A program made the position numbers and the translations under genes. Below the pieces are notes generated by a model. That model saw only the letters and a program-made list of their open reading frames with translations. It was not told the DNA's origin and did no database searches. This document shows positions 27,345-35,749 of a stretch of 64,000 bases of DNA, piece after piece (position 1 is the first letter of the stretch; each line of letters starts with the position of its first letter). Source of the stretch: Acetobacteraceae bacterium (lineage in GTDB: Bacteria; Pseudomonadota; Alphaproteobacteria; Acetobacterales; Acetobacteraceae); assembly GCA_947455205.1 (NCBI GenBank), contig CANGNF010000015.1:1-64000 (forward strand). Direction: 5' to 3'.

Positions 27345-28871
27345 CTAACCTCCGCGATGCTGCTCCTTCAGGATCCGGCGCAGCAGCTTGCCGGCTTCGC
27401 TGCGCGGGAGTTCGTCGACGAACTCGATCAGGCGCGGCACCTTCGGGCCGGCCAGGTCGCGGCGGGCGAAGTCGCGCAGGTCTTCTGCCAGTGTCGCCGC
27501 GGGCGCGCCGCTGGGGACCACCACGGCCTTCACCTGCTCGCCGAAATCCGCATGCGGCACGCCGACGACGGCGACCTCGCGCACGCCGGGGTGTTGCGCC
27601 AGCGCGGCCTCGATCTCGGCGGGGTAGATGTTGACGCCGCCGGAGAGGATCAGGTCGGCGCGGCGGTCGCTGAGGAACAGGAAGCCCTCCTCATCCACGC
27701 TGCCGAGGTCGCCGAGGCTTTGCCAGCCTTGCGCGTTGCGGGCGGCGGCGGTCTTGTCGGCGGCGTTGTGGTAGGCAAAGGGCGGGCCGCCCTCGAACCA
27801 GATCTGGCCGACCTCGTGCGGCGGCAGTTCCTCGCCGGCTTCGTCCAGGATGTGCAGCTTCACGTTGTTCACGGGCTGGCCGACGCTGCCGGGCTTGCGC
27901 AGCCAGGTCTCGCTGTCGATCACCGTGGTGCCGATGCTCTCGGACCCCGCGTAGTATTCCTTCAGGATCGGGCCCCACCAGGTGATCATCGCGCGCTTCA
28001 CCGCGGGTGGGCAGGGCGCGGCGGCGTGGATGGCGCAGCGGTGCGATGACAGGTCGTGCTGCGCGCGCACCGCCTCCGGCAGGGCCAGCAGGCGGTGGAA
28101 CATGGTGGGCACCCATTGGCTGTGGGTGACGCCGTAGCGCTCGATGGCGGCGAGGCAGGCGGCGGCGTCGAACTTCTTCAGCACCACCACGCTGCCGCCC
28201 TCGTTCAGCGTCCGCATGCAGTAGGCGTTGGGCGCGGCGTGGTACAGCGGCGCCGGCGAGAGATAGACCGTGCTGCTGTCGAAGCCGTACCAGTGCTTCC
28301 AGTGCATGTCGGGTTCGGGGCTGGCGTGGTGCTCCGGCCCCATCAGCGTGCGGCGGATGCCCTTGGGCAGGCCGGTGGTGCCGGAGGAATAGAGGAAGAC
28401 GCGGCCGACCGGGCGGGCCGGCAGTGGGGCGGGTTGCAGGGGCGCGAGGCCGGCTTCGTAGCTTTCATAGCCCGGCACTGGCCCGCCGATGGCGAAGCGC
28501 AGGCGGTCGCCGACCGCGCCTTGGGCGATGAGGTCCTGCGCCAGTTCGGCCAGGGCGTCGCTGACGATCAGCGCGCGGGCGCCGCTGTCCTGCAGGACGT
28601 AGGCGATCTCTCGCGGGCGCAGGTGGATGGAGAGCGGCGTGTAGTGCAGCCCGGCGCGGCGGGTGGCGAAGGCGACCTCGAAGAACTCGGGGCGGTTGTC
28701 GCAGAGCAGCGCGACGGTGTCATCCGGTTGCAGCCCCAGGTTGATGAGCCATTGCGCGGCCAGGTTGGCGCGGTGGTCCAGATGGGCGTAGCTGCGGGTT
28801 TCGCCCACCTCGGGGAAGTGCAGCGCGGTCTTGCCCGGCTGTTGCGCCGCCCAGCGCGCCAGGTGGTCCAT
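27345..28871 (-). CDS. AMP-dependent acyl-CoA synthetase/ligase
   Basis: Activates a carboxylic acid to its CoA thioester via an acyl-AMP, 508 residues. ANL-family motifs are in order: the P-loop-like FLYSSGTTGLPKGIRR near 165, EYYAGSESIG, GWQSLGDLG, DRRADLILSGGVNIYPAEIE, and the C-terminal catalytic lysine in RSEAGKLLRR. The chain-length or aromatic preference cannot be read. It lies opposite a TctC pair and divergent from a thiolase, so it likely feeds the local acyl-CoA set. The ATG at 28869-28871 starts just before the family core. Confidence 0.9.
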   Translation of the reverse strand: MDHLARWAAQQPGKTALHFPEVGETRSYAHLDHRANLAAQWLINLGLQPDDTVALLCDNRPEFFEVAFATRRAGLHYTPLSIHLRPREIAYVLQDSGARALIVSDALAELAQDLIAQGAVGDRLRFAIGGPVPGYESYEAGLAPLQPAPLPARPVGRVFLYSSGTTGLPKGIRRTLMGPEHHASPEPDMHWKHWYGFDSSTVYLSPAPLYHAAPNAYCMRTLNEGGSVVVLKKFDAAACLAAIERYGVTHSQWVPTMFHRLLALPEAVRAQHDLSSHRCAIHAAAPCPPAVKRAMITWWGPILKEYYAGSESIGTTVIDSETWLRKPGSVGQPVNNVKLHILDEAGEELPPHEVGQIWFEGGPPFAYHNAADKTAAARNAQGWQSLGDLGSVDEEGFLFLSDRRADLILSGGVNIYPAEIEAALAQHPGVREVAVVGVPHADFGEQVKAVVVPSGAPAATLAEDLRDFARRDLAGPKVPRLIEFVDELPRSEAGKLLRRILKEQHRGG

Positions 28872-28987
28872 GTGTCGCTCCCCCGCTTGTTGGGGCCAGC
28901 GTGTAGCGGGGGTGTGCCGCGCGTCAACTCTTGCCCGGCGCCGGGTTTGGCGGGAAGGATGCGGCAAGCAGGGAAGGGACGCGGCCA

Positions 28988-30154
28988 ATGGCCAATGCGG
29001 TTATCGTGGACGCCGTGCGCACGCCGATGGGGCGGGGCAAGGCCGGCGGGGCGCTTTCAGAAGTGCATCCGACCGACCTGATGGCGGCGGTGCTGGCGGC
29101 GCTGGTGCAGCGCAACAAGCTGGACCCCGGCAGCGTGGAGGACATCGTCATCGGCTGCGTCTCCCAGGTGGGGGAGCAGAGCATGAACCCGGGCCGGCTG
29201 GGCTGGCTGGCGGCGGGCTACCCCGAGCATGTGCCGAGCACGACCATTCAGCGGATGTGCGGCAGCAGCCAGCAGGCGGTGCATTTCGCCGCCCAGGGGG
29301 TGATGGCCGGCGCCTATGACATCGTCATTGCCGGCGGTGTGGAGAGCATGTCCCGCGTGCCCATGGGCAGCAGCCGGGTGGACAAGGACCCGTATGGCGA
29401 GACCTTCAAGGCGCGGTACCTGCCGGGGCTGGTGAACCAGGGCGTCTCGGCGGAGATCGTGGCGGCGAAGTGGGGGCTGGGCCGGGCGGAGATGGACGCC
29501 TATGCGGCGCGCAGCCACCAGCGGGCGGCGGCGACCGATTTCAGCGCCGAGATCGTCCCGGTGGTGACGCCGGCGGGCGTGGTTGCCCGCGACGAGACCA
29601 TCCGCCCGCAGACCACGGTGGAGAGCCTGGCCGGGCTGCGCGCGGCGTTCGAGAACCCGAAGGACGCGGCGCGGTTTCCGCAGGTCGGCTGGGGGGTGAC
29701 GGCGGGGAATTCCTCGCAGATCACCGATGGCGCTTCGGCCGTGCTGATCATGAGCGAGGCGGCGGCGGCGCGGCTGGGGCTCAGGGCGCGGGCGCGGTTC
29801 GTGGCGTTCGATGTCATTGGCGACGACCCGCTGCTGATGCTGACGGCGCCGATTCCGGCGACGCGGCGCGTGCTGGCCAAGGCGGGGATGCAGCTGGGGC
29901 AGATAGAGCATGTCGAGGTGAACGAGGCGTTTGCCTCGGTGCCGCTGGCCTGGGCGAAGGAGCTGGGCGGCGATGCCGATCGGCTGAACCCGGTGGGCGG
30001 CGCGATTGCACTCGGGCATCCGCTGGGGGCCAGCGGGACCAGGCTGCTGACCACCATGCTGGGCGCCATGGAGCGCAGCGGGGCGCGCTTCGGCCTGCAG
30101 ACCATGTGCGAGGCCGGCGGCATGGCCAACGCGACGATCATCGAACGTATCTGA
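28988..30154 (+). CDS. Thiolase family protein (acetyl-CoA C-acyltransferase)
   Basis: Thiolytic cleavage of 3-oxoacyl-CoA, or Claisen condensation, 388 residues. The nucleophile Cys is in QRMCGSSQQAVHF near residue 90. NEAFASVP, GGAIALGHPLGASG with the catalytic His, and the second Cys in TMCEAGGMANA are intact. The last step of beta-oxidation is the likely role, as the next gene, 14 bases downstream, is an HSD10-like 3-hydroxyacyl-CoA dehydrogenase. An enoyl-CoA hydratase is missing from the window. Confidence 0.94.
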   Translation: MANAVIVDAVRTPMGRGKAGGALSEVHPTDLMAAVLAALVQRNKLDPGSVEDIVIGCVSQVGEQSMNPGRLGWLAAGYPEHVPSTTIQRMCGSSQQAVHFAAQGVMAGAYDIVIAGGVESMSRVPMGSSRVDKDPYGETFKARYLPGLVNQGVSAEIVAAKWGLGRAEMDAYAARSHQRAAATDFSAEIVPVVTPAGVVARDETIRPQTTVESLAGLRAAFENPKDAARFPQVGWGVTAGNSSQITDGASAVLIMSEAAAARLGLRARARFVAFDVIGDDPLLMLTAPIPATRRVLAKAGMQLGQIEHVEVNEAFASVPLAWAKELGGDADRLNPVGGAIALGHPLGASGTRLLTTMLGAMERSGARFGLQTMCEAGGMANATIIERI

Positions 30155-30168
30155 GGGAACAGGCAAAG

Positions 30169-30933
30169 ATGCAGATCAAGGGCAATGTGGCCATCGTCAC
30201 CGGTGGTGCTTCCGGGCTTGGCTTGGCGACGACGAAGCGGCTGATCGCCGCCGGCGCGACCGTGCTGATCGTGGACCTGGAGCGCAGCAACGGCGCCGAG
30301 GTGGCGGCCGGGCTGGGGCACGGGACGGAGTTTGCCGCGGCCAATGTGACGGAGGAGGACAGCATGGCCGCCGCGGTGGCCAAGGCGGAGACGATGGGGC
30401 GCGTGGCGATATTGGTGCATTGCGCCGGCATCGGCGGCAGCAAGCGCGTGGTGGACAAGGACGGCGCGCCGATGCCGCTGGCGCACTTCGCCAATATCGT
30501 GAATGTCAACCTGATCGGCAGCTTCAACGCGGTGCGTCTGGCCTCCGCCGCCATGGCGAAGAACGAGCCGGTGGAGGGCGAGCGCGGGGTCTGCATCATG
30601 ACCGCGAGCATTGCGGGGTATGAGGGGCAGATCGGGCAGACGCCCTATGCCGCCAGCAAGGCGGGGGTGATCGGGCTGACGATCTGCGCCGCGCGCGACC
30701 TGGCCAGCCGCAACATCCGCGTCTGCACCATTGCGCCGGGCATCATGGATACGCCGATGCTGGGGCGGCTGCCGGACAATATCCGCGCCAGCCTGGCGGC
30801 CAGCGTGCCCAACCCGGCGCGGCTGGGCGACGCCGATGAATACGCGATGACGGCGCAGCAGATTGTCGAGAACCCGTATCTGAACGGCGAGACGATCCGG
30901 GTGGATGGGGCGCTGCGGATGGGGTTCCGCTGA
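30169..30933 (+). CDS. SDR, 3-hydroxyacyl-CoA dehydrogenase type II (HSD10)-like
   Basis: NAD-dependent SDR of 254 residues. It has TGGASGLGLATTKRL, CAGIGGSKRV with an insertion before the active site, the Ser in TASIAGYEGQIGQ, an intact YAASKAGV, and IAPGIMDTPML. This pattern is typical of the 17beta-HSD10/2-methyl-3-hydroxybutyryl-CoA dehydrogenase group, which oxidises 3-hydroxyacyl-CoA including 2-methyl-branched forms. It fits with the upstream thiolase and the AMACR-like racemase at 23092. A hairpin lies after the stop. Confidence 0.9.
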   Translation: MQIKGNVAIVTGGASGLGLATTKRLIAAGATVLIVDLERSNGAEVAAGLGHGTEFAAANVTEEDSMAAAVAKAETMGRVAILVHCAGIGGSKRVVDKDGAPMPLAHFANIVNVNLIGSFNAVRLASAAMAKNEPVEGERGVCIMTASIAGYEGQIGQTPYAASKAGVIGLTICAARDLASRNIRVCTIAPGIMDTPMLGRLPDNIRASLAASVPNPARLGDADEYAMTAQQIVENPYLNGETIRVDGALRMGFR

Positions 30934-30946
30934 GCCGCTGACGGGC

Positions 30947-30966
30947 GCGGGGGCGCGGGCCCCCGC
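30947..30966. terminator. Convergent intergenic hairpin
   Basis: GCGGGGGC, a GCGG loop and GCCCCCGC give a perfect 8-bp stem between convergent stops at 30933 and 30973. No T run is present, so it is a stem-only terminator candidate. Confidence 0.5.
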
Positions 30967-30972
30967 CCTGCC

Positions 30973-31962
30973 CTATTCCAGCTTCATGTCGGCGCGGCGG
31001 ACCACTTCCGCCATGGCGGTGAACTCGCGGCGGATATGGGCGGCGAATTCGCCGGGGCTGCTGTTGACCACGCGGCCGCCCTGTTCCTCCAGCCGCGCGC
31101 GCACCGCCGGTTCCGCCAGCGTGGCGTGGAAGGCGCGGGACAGCGTGGCCAGGCGATCCTCCGGCACGCCGGCGGGGGCCAGCCAGCCGTACCAGGTCTC
31201 GGTCACCACGTTGGGCAGGCCGCTTTCGGCCATGGTCGGCAGCGTCGGCAGAATGGGCAGGCGCTGGGCGCTGGTGATGCCGATGGCGCGGACGCTGCCG
31301 GCCTGCACCTGGGCCTGCAGCGCCGGCACATCGGCCAGCAGCAGCTGGATGCGGCCGGCGACGAGTTCCGTGACCGCCGGCGCCGCGCCGCGATAGGGGA
31401 CGTGGACGATCTCCACCCCCGCCGCCTGGCAGAACACCTCCCCGGCCACGTGCAGCGAACCGCCGATGCCGGAGCTGCCATAGCTGAGCTTGCCGGGCTG
31501 GCGCTTGGCCAGGGCAATCAGCTCCGCGATGCTGTGCACCGGCAGGCTGTTGGTGACGGCGACGATCTGCGGCACCGCCAGGATCTGGCCGATGGGCGCC
31601 AGGTCCTTCAGCGGGTCGAAGGCCATGCGCGGCATCAGCTGCGGCATGATGGTCAGCGCGCCGGAGCTGGCGTGGATCAGGGTCAGGCCATCCGGCCGGG
31701 ACTTGGCCACGAACTCGGTGCCGACCAGGCCACCGGCGCCGGAGCGGGCCTCGATGACGATCTGCTGGCCGAGCTTTTCGCCGATGCCCTGGGCGATGAC
31801 GCGGGCGATGAAATCGGCGGGGCCGCCGGGCGGGAACGGCACGATCAGCCGGATGGGCTGGTCCGGCCAGCTTTGCGCCCGCGCCACGCCGGGCAGCAGG
31901 GCGGGCAGCGCAAGGACGGCACGCGCGGAGAGCGCGATTGCATCGCGGCGGGTCGGGCGCAT
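30973..31962 (-). CDS. TctC/Bug family solute-binding protein (4 of 9)
   Basis: Exported binding protein of 329 residues. A Tat-like TRRD and hydrophobic core end at ARAQS. Signature WPDQPIRLIVPFPPGGPAD, then IVIEARSGAGGLVG, DGLTLIHASSGA and VPYRGAAPAVTELV. The Asn usually seen in the ENRPGA motif is Ala in this copy (EARSGA). The upstream neighbour is a GST-like gene ending 11 bases before the ATG, so the two may be one operon. No membrane subunits nearby. Confidence 0.92.
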   Translation of the reverse strand: MRPTRRDAIALSARAVLALPALLPGVARAQSWPDQPIRLIVPFPPGGPADFIARVIAQGIGEKLGQQIVIEARSGAGGLVGTEFVAKSRPDGLTLIHASSGALTIMPQLMPRMAFDPLKDLAPIGQILAVPQIVAVTNSLPVHSIAELIALAKRQPGKLSYGSSGIGGSLHVAGEVFCQAAGVEIVHVPYRGAAPAVTELVAGRIQLLLADVPALQAQVQAGSVRAIGITSAQRLPILPTLPTMAESGLPNVVTETWYGWLAPAGVPEDRLATLSRAFHATLAEPAVRARLEEQGGRVVNSSPGEFAAHIRREFTAMAEVVRRADMKLE

Positions 31963-31972
31963 GGGTGGCCTC

Positions 31973-32593
31973 CTACTTGCGGTCGTCGAAGGGCTTGGTC
32001 GCCTCGGCGCTGGGGCGGGCGTCGAAGGCGGCGGCGACGGCGGCCAGGCCCGGGCGACCTTCCCGCCAGTGCAGCGGCTGGAAGCGGAAGTCCAGGTAGC
32101 CCAGCGCGCACCCCACCGCGATGTGGCCGATGTTGAAGTCGGTCCCGCGCAGGCGGGCACTCTCGCGCTCCAGCAGGTCCAGCGTGGCCTTGGTCTTGGC
32201 CTCGTAGCCCGCCATGGCGACCTGGTGGCTGAAGCTGCGGTTGCGTTCGCTGTTCCAGGCCACCAGCACCTCCAGCAGGCCGGTGCCCAGGGCGTGCCAG
32301 CGCATGGCGTGCAGCCGGGGCAGGCCATTCGGCGGCACCAGCCAGCCACGGGCGTATTCGTTGAGGTATTCGATGATGGCCTGGCTTTCGTACAGCACGG
32401 TGCCGTCGGCCAGGACCATGGTGGGGATGCGCCCCAGCGGATTGACCGCCAGGTGGTCCATGTTGGGCGCGGTGGCGGCCACCAGCGTGGGCACGCAGCG
32501 GATGCGCGCGGCGACGCCGAGTTCATGCGCCGCCACCATCACCTTGCGGACGAAGGGCGAGCGGGTGGACCAGTAGAGCGTCAGGTCGGCCAT
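31973..32593 (-). CDS. Glutathione S-transferase family protein
   Basis: A 206-residue GST. The N-terminal thioredoxin-like domain has STRSPFVRKV, where the Ser probably activates glutathione, followed by NPLGRIPTMVLADGTVLYESQAIIEYL, the G-site with Pro and Glu-Ser. The C-terminal helical domain has IGHIAVGCALGYLD. It lacks the SSAAYRVRIAL-type start of maleylacetoacetate isomerases, so I do not assign it to the homogentisate pathway. Upstream of a TctC. Confidence 0.88.
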   Translation of the reverse strand: MADLTLYWSTRSPFVRKVMVAAHELGVAARIRCVPTLVAATAPNMDHLAVNPLGRIPTMVLADGTVLYESQAIIEYLNEYARGWLVPPNGLPRLHAMRWHALGTGLLEVLVAWNSERNRSFSHQVAMAGYEAKTKATLDLLERESARLRGTDFNIGHIAVGCALGYLDFRFQPLHWREGRPGLAAVAAAFDARPSAEATKPFDDRK

Positions 32594-32668
32594 GGCGGTT
32601 CCTCTTATGGGGGGAGTTTCGCGCTTCCGGCGCTTGCCCGCAACGGCCGGGCGGGGCAGCTAGGGGGG

Positions 32669-33205
32669 ATGAGCGATGATGACGAGGATGACGAGGCCGG
32701 CCCGCCCGGGCTGCCCCCGGGAACGCCGTTCTACATGACCCCGGCGGGACAGGCGGCGCTGGCCGAGGAGTTGCGGGCGCTGTGGTACGACGAGCGCACC
32801 AAGGTGGTGGCGATTGTCAGCTGGGCCGCGGCGCAGGGCGACCGCAGCGAGAACGCCGACTACCAGTACGGCAAGCGCCGGCTGCGGGAGATCGACAGGC
32901 GGGTGCGGTTCCTCCGCAAGCGGCTGGAGAAGGTGCAGGTGGTGGACCCCGCCGCGCAGACCCGGCGGGACCAGGTGTTCTTCGGCGCCACCGTGACCTA
33001 TGCGCGGGAGGATGATTCCGAGCAGAGCGTGACGATCGTGGGCGTGGACGAGACCGATGGCGCGCGGCGGCGGATTTCCTGGGTCTCCCCGGTGGCGCGG
33101 GCCCTGTTGGGCAAGCGCGTGGGGGATGTGGTGAAGGTGCGGATGCCCCAGGGGGTGGAGGAAGTGGAGCTTCTGGCGATAGAATATCCGCAAGCAAGTG
33201 GATGA
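32669..33205 (+). CDS. greB: Transcription elongation factor GreB-like
   Basis: Binds in the RNA polymerase secondary channel and stimulates cleavage of backtracked transcripts. The N-terminal coiled coil runs over about residues 22-90, with AAAQGDRSENADYQYGKRRL carrying the tip acidic residues and REIDRRVRFLRKRL. The FKBP-like C-terminal domain has VFFGATVTY, ISWVSPVARALLGKRVGD and VEEVELLAIEY, the GreB pattern. A short acidic extension (SDDDEDDEAG) precedes the usual start. Its stop overlaps the next ATG by 4 bases. Confidence 0.93.
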   Translation: MSDDDEDDEAGPPGLPPGTPFYMTPAGQAALAEELRALWYDERTKVVAIVSWAAAQGDRSENADYQYGKRRLREIDRRVRFLRKRLEKVQVVDPAAQTRRDQVFFGATVTYAREDDSEQSVTIVGVDETDGARRRISWVSPVARALLGKRVGDVVKVRMPQGVEEVELLAIEYPQASG

Positions 33206-34062
33206 CACCCGTGATGACCGAAACGCCCGAAGCATTCCTGGCCCGGCTGGACGCCAGCGCGAAGCGCAGCGAGACGCCGTGCGGCGAAGGCACCATGGCC
33301 TGGCGGGAATGGGGCGAGGGCGAGCCGCTGGTGCTGCTGCATGGCGGCAGCGGATCCTGGCGGCACTGGGCGAAGAACATCGAGGCGCTGGCGAAACATC
33401 GGCATGTGATCGTGCCCGACCTGCCGGGGCTGGGCGAGAGCCACATGCCGCCGCCGGTGGACAGCCCGGCGCCGGTGGGCGCGATCGTGCGGCAGGGCAT
33501 TGCCAAGGTGCTGGGCGAGGACACGCGGTACGACCTGGCCGGCTTCTCCTTCGGCGCGCTGCTGGCCGGGCATGTGGCCAGCCAGGCGCGGGATGAGTTG
33601 CGGAGCGTGACGCTGGTGGGCGCCGGCGCGCTGGGGCTGAACCGGCCGCGCACCGACCTGATGAAGATCCGCGACAAGCAGGGCGAGGCGCGGATCGCCG
33701 CGCACAAGCACAACCTGCGGACGCTGATGGTGGCGGATGACGCCGCGATCGACGACCTGGCGCTGGTGATCCAGGAATACAACACGGTGAACAGCCGGTT
33801 CCGCAGCCGCGGCTTTGCCAGCAGCACCAGCCTGAAGGACGCGATTGGCTCGGCGCAGGCGCCGGTGGCGCTGATCTATGGCGAGCGCGACGCGATTGCC
33901 TGGCCGGAGATGGAGAAGCGCTTCGTCGCGCTGCGCGAGGTGCAGCCGGAGGCCTGGACCGGGGTGATCCCCGGCGCCGGGCATTGGGTGGCGTATGAGG
34001 CGCCGGAGAGCTTCAACGCCATGCTGCTGGAGATGCTGCGGCGCAGGCTAAAGTCCGGCTAG
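33202..34062 (+). CDS. Alpha/beta hydrolase
   Basis: A 286-residue alpha/beta hydrolase. The oxyanion-hole HGGSGSWRHW is near residue 48, the nucleophile elbow is GFSFGALLAG, the acid Asp lies in YGERDAIAW, and the catalytic His is in GAGHWVAYE. The substrate is unknown; ester or C-C hydrolases are the nearest types. The ATG at 33202 is in a 4-base overlap with greB, and another ATG lies at 33214. The 3' end overlaps the convergent reductase gene by 15 bases. Confidence 0.88.
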   Translation: MTPVMTETPEAFLARLDASAKRSETPCGEGTMAWREWGEGEPLVLLHGGSGSWRHWAKNIEALAKHRHVIVPDLPGLGESHMPPPVDSPAPVGAIVRQGIAKVLGEDTRYDLAGFSFGALLAGHVASQARDELRSVTLVGAGALGLNRPRTDLMKIRDKQGEARIAAHKHNLRTLMVADDAAIDDLALVIQEYNTVNSRFRSRGFASSTSLKDAIGSAQAPVALIYGERDAIAWPEMEKRFVALREVQPEAWTGVIPGAGHWVAYEAPESFNAMLLEMLRRRLKSG

Positions 34063-35097
34063 GCCGGGGGAGTTGCCGCCGGCCTCCACCGCGCGGATGC
34101 GGGTGGCGATGGCGGCGTGGGTCGCGGCTGGCACGCCCAGCGCGGCGCCGCGGTCGGCGATGAAGCCGTTGAAGAAATCGACCTCCGTCCGGCGGCCCTT
34201 GCGCAGGTCCTGCAGGGTGCCGCTGATGCCGTCCTCCGCCATGCTGTCGGTCTGGCGCTTCAAGGCTTCGGCGATGGTGGCGGCGGCCTCGGCGTCGCCG
34301 TTGTGCGCGGCGGGGAACAGGGCGGCGGGCACGCCGTAGAGCTTGGCGGGCATGAAGCCCATGGCGGCGCCAACCGCCAGCGCCTCCGCACAAAGACGCA
34401 GGAAGATCGGGCGCAGCGCGGGGTCCGAGAGGACCCGCTTCAGGCTGATGCCACCCAGCGCCGAGAGGCCTGTCGTGGCGGTGTTCATGCACATCTTGGT
34501 CCAGCGTTCCTCCCACAGGGTGGTGGTGACGACGCAGGTCTCGGCGGCGCGCAGGCGGGCGGCGATGGCTTCAGCGCGCGGCGTGGCGCGGCCGGTGGTC
34601 TCGCCCACCTTCAGCACCGGTTCCGGCGCGGCGCCGGTGCGGCGGCTGCGCTTGACGTGGCCTGGGGCGAGGAGTTGCACGTCCATCTGCCCAGCGACGC
34701 CGCCCAGCACGCGCTGCGGGCCGCAGATGGAGCCGACGAGTTCCTCCACCAGCGCGTTCTGCAGGATCAGCACCGGGGTGCCTGATGGCAGCAGGCCGGC
34801 GAGGAGCTGGGCGGCCCAGGCGGTGTCGTAGAGCTTGGCCGCGAGGATGCCGAGGACGGGCGCGGCTTCGTCGCGGCGGCGCAGCAGGTGCAGTTCATGC
34901 AGGTGCAGGGCGCGGGGGTGCGCCACCGCGATGCCTTCCGGCGTTTCGATCCGCAGGCCGTCGCGGCGGATGGCTTCGACATGCTCGGCCCAGGGGTCCA
35001 GCAGGATGATGTTCTGGCCGGCCAGGGCCATGCGGCCGCCGACGAAGCCGCCGATGGCGCCGGCGCCCATGATGATGACGGGGGCTGCTGTTTCCAT
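34048..35097 (-). CDS. ApbA/PanE family reductase (2-dehydropantoate 2-reductase-like)
   Basis: NADPH-dependent reductase of the ketopantoate reductase fold, 349 residues. The N-terminal Rossmann loop is GAGAIGGFVGGRMA. Candidate catalytic residues are the Lys in ERWTKMCMNTATTGLSALGG and the Glu in RRTEVDFFNGFI. It is longer than typical PanE (about 300), with an insertion around residues 130-170 (VKRSRRTGAAPEP). Members of this branch reduce various 2-oxo acids, so a pantothenate role is not certain. Convergent overlap with the hydrolase gene. Confidence 0.85.
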   Translation of the reverse strand: METAAPVIIMGAGAIGGFVGGRMALAGQNIILLDPWAEHVEAIRRDGLRIETPEGIAVAHPRALHLHELHLLRRRDEAAPVLGILAAKLYDTAWAAQLLAGLLPSGTPVLILQNALVEELVGSICGPQRVLGGVAGQMDVQLLAPGHVKRSRRTGAAPEPVLKVGETTGRATPRAEAIAARLRAAETCVVTTTLWEERWTKMCMNTATTGLSALGGISLKRVLSDPALRPIFLRLCAEALAVGAAMGFMPAKLYGVPAALFPAAHNGDAEAAATIAEALKRQTDSMAEDGISGTLQDLRKGRRTEVDFFNGFIADRGAALGVPAATHAAIATRIRAVEAGGNSPGLAGL

Positions 35098-35179
35098 GCG
35101 GGGAGGCTAGGCGGGATGGTGGTGGGCAACAAGCCGCGGGCTGCTATGCTGGCGCCCGGGAAACCAAAGGGAGAGTGCC

Positions 35180-35749
35180 ATGGCCGTGCTGCCGGAACCC
35201 AGTTCGCCCGAGGTGCAGGAGAGCTTCCGCCGCGTGCAGGAAAGCCGCGGCTTCGTCTCCAACCTGATGCGCAGCCTGGCGCATGCGCCGGACGGGTTGC
35301 AGCAATTCCAGCGGCTGGGCCACTACGCGCGGTATGACACCGAGCTGACCGAGGTGCAGAAGGAGCTGACCGTCTGCATCATCGGCCGCGGCATCCATTA
35401 TGCGTGGACGCATCATTCGGGGCTGGCGCGGGCGGTCGGCATCACCGAGGCGCAGCTGGCGGAGTTCAAGGAAGGGCGGACGCCGGGCGACCTGGGCGCG
35501 GCGGAGCGGGCGCTGTGCGACTACGTGCTGGCGTTCAGCGGCTTCGGCGGCATTCCGCAGCCGGTGATGGCGGCGATGATGGCGCATTTCTCGCACCGGC
35601 AGATCACCGATGTGGCGCTGATCGCGGCCTTCTACCTGGCGGCGGGGTCGCTGATCATCGGCATGGATGTGCAGTTGGAGACGCCCGAGGCCTTGCAGAC
35701 CGAGATCGATTGGCAGCAGAAGATGATCGCCGCGAAGGGCCGGCCATGA
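35180..35749 (+). CDS. Carboxymuconolactone decarboxylase family protein
   Basis: A 189-residue all-helical CMD/AhpD-fold protein. The core has ELTVCIIGRGIHYAWTHHSGLARAVGIT, the Y-x-W-x-H form without the AhpD CxxC pair. It is therefore not a peroxiredoxin partner and more likely a lyase/isomerase-type or uncharacterised CMD protein. The stop overlaps the ATG of the next TctC gene by 4 bases (ATGA), so translation is coupled, and the enzyme probably acts on the compound bound by that TctC (inference). Confidence 0.85.
   Translation: MAVLPEPSSPEVQESFRRVQESRGFVSNLMRSLAHAPDGLQQFQRLGHYARYDTELTEVQKELTVCIIGRGIHYAWTHHSGLARAVGITEAQLAEFKEGRTPGDLGAAERALCDYVLAFSGFGGIPQPVMAAMMAHFSHRQITDVALIAAFYLAAGSLIIGMDVQLETPEALQTEIDWQQKMIAAKGRP

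Noticed and set aside
31973-32593. GST as the missing maleylacetoacetate isomerase
   Set aside because: Lacks the N-terminal Ser-Ser-x-x-Tyr pattern of MaiA and lies over 9 kb from hmgA.
35180-35749. CMD protein thought at first to have lost its active-site Cys pair
   Set aside because: Many CMD family members normally carry Y-x-W-x-H without CxxC, so this is an ordinary variant.
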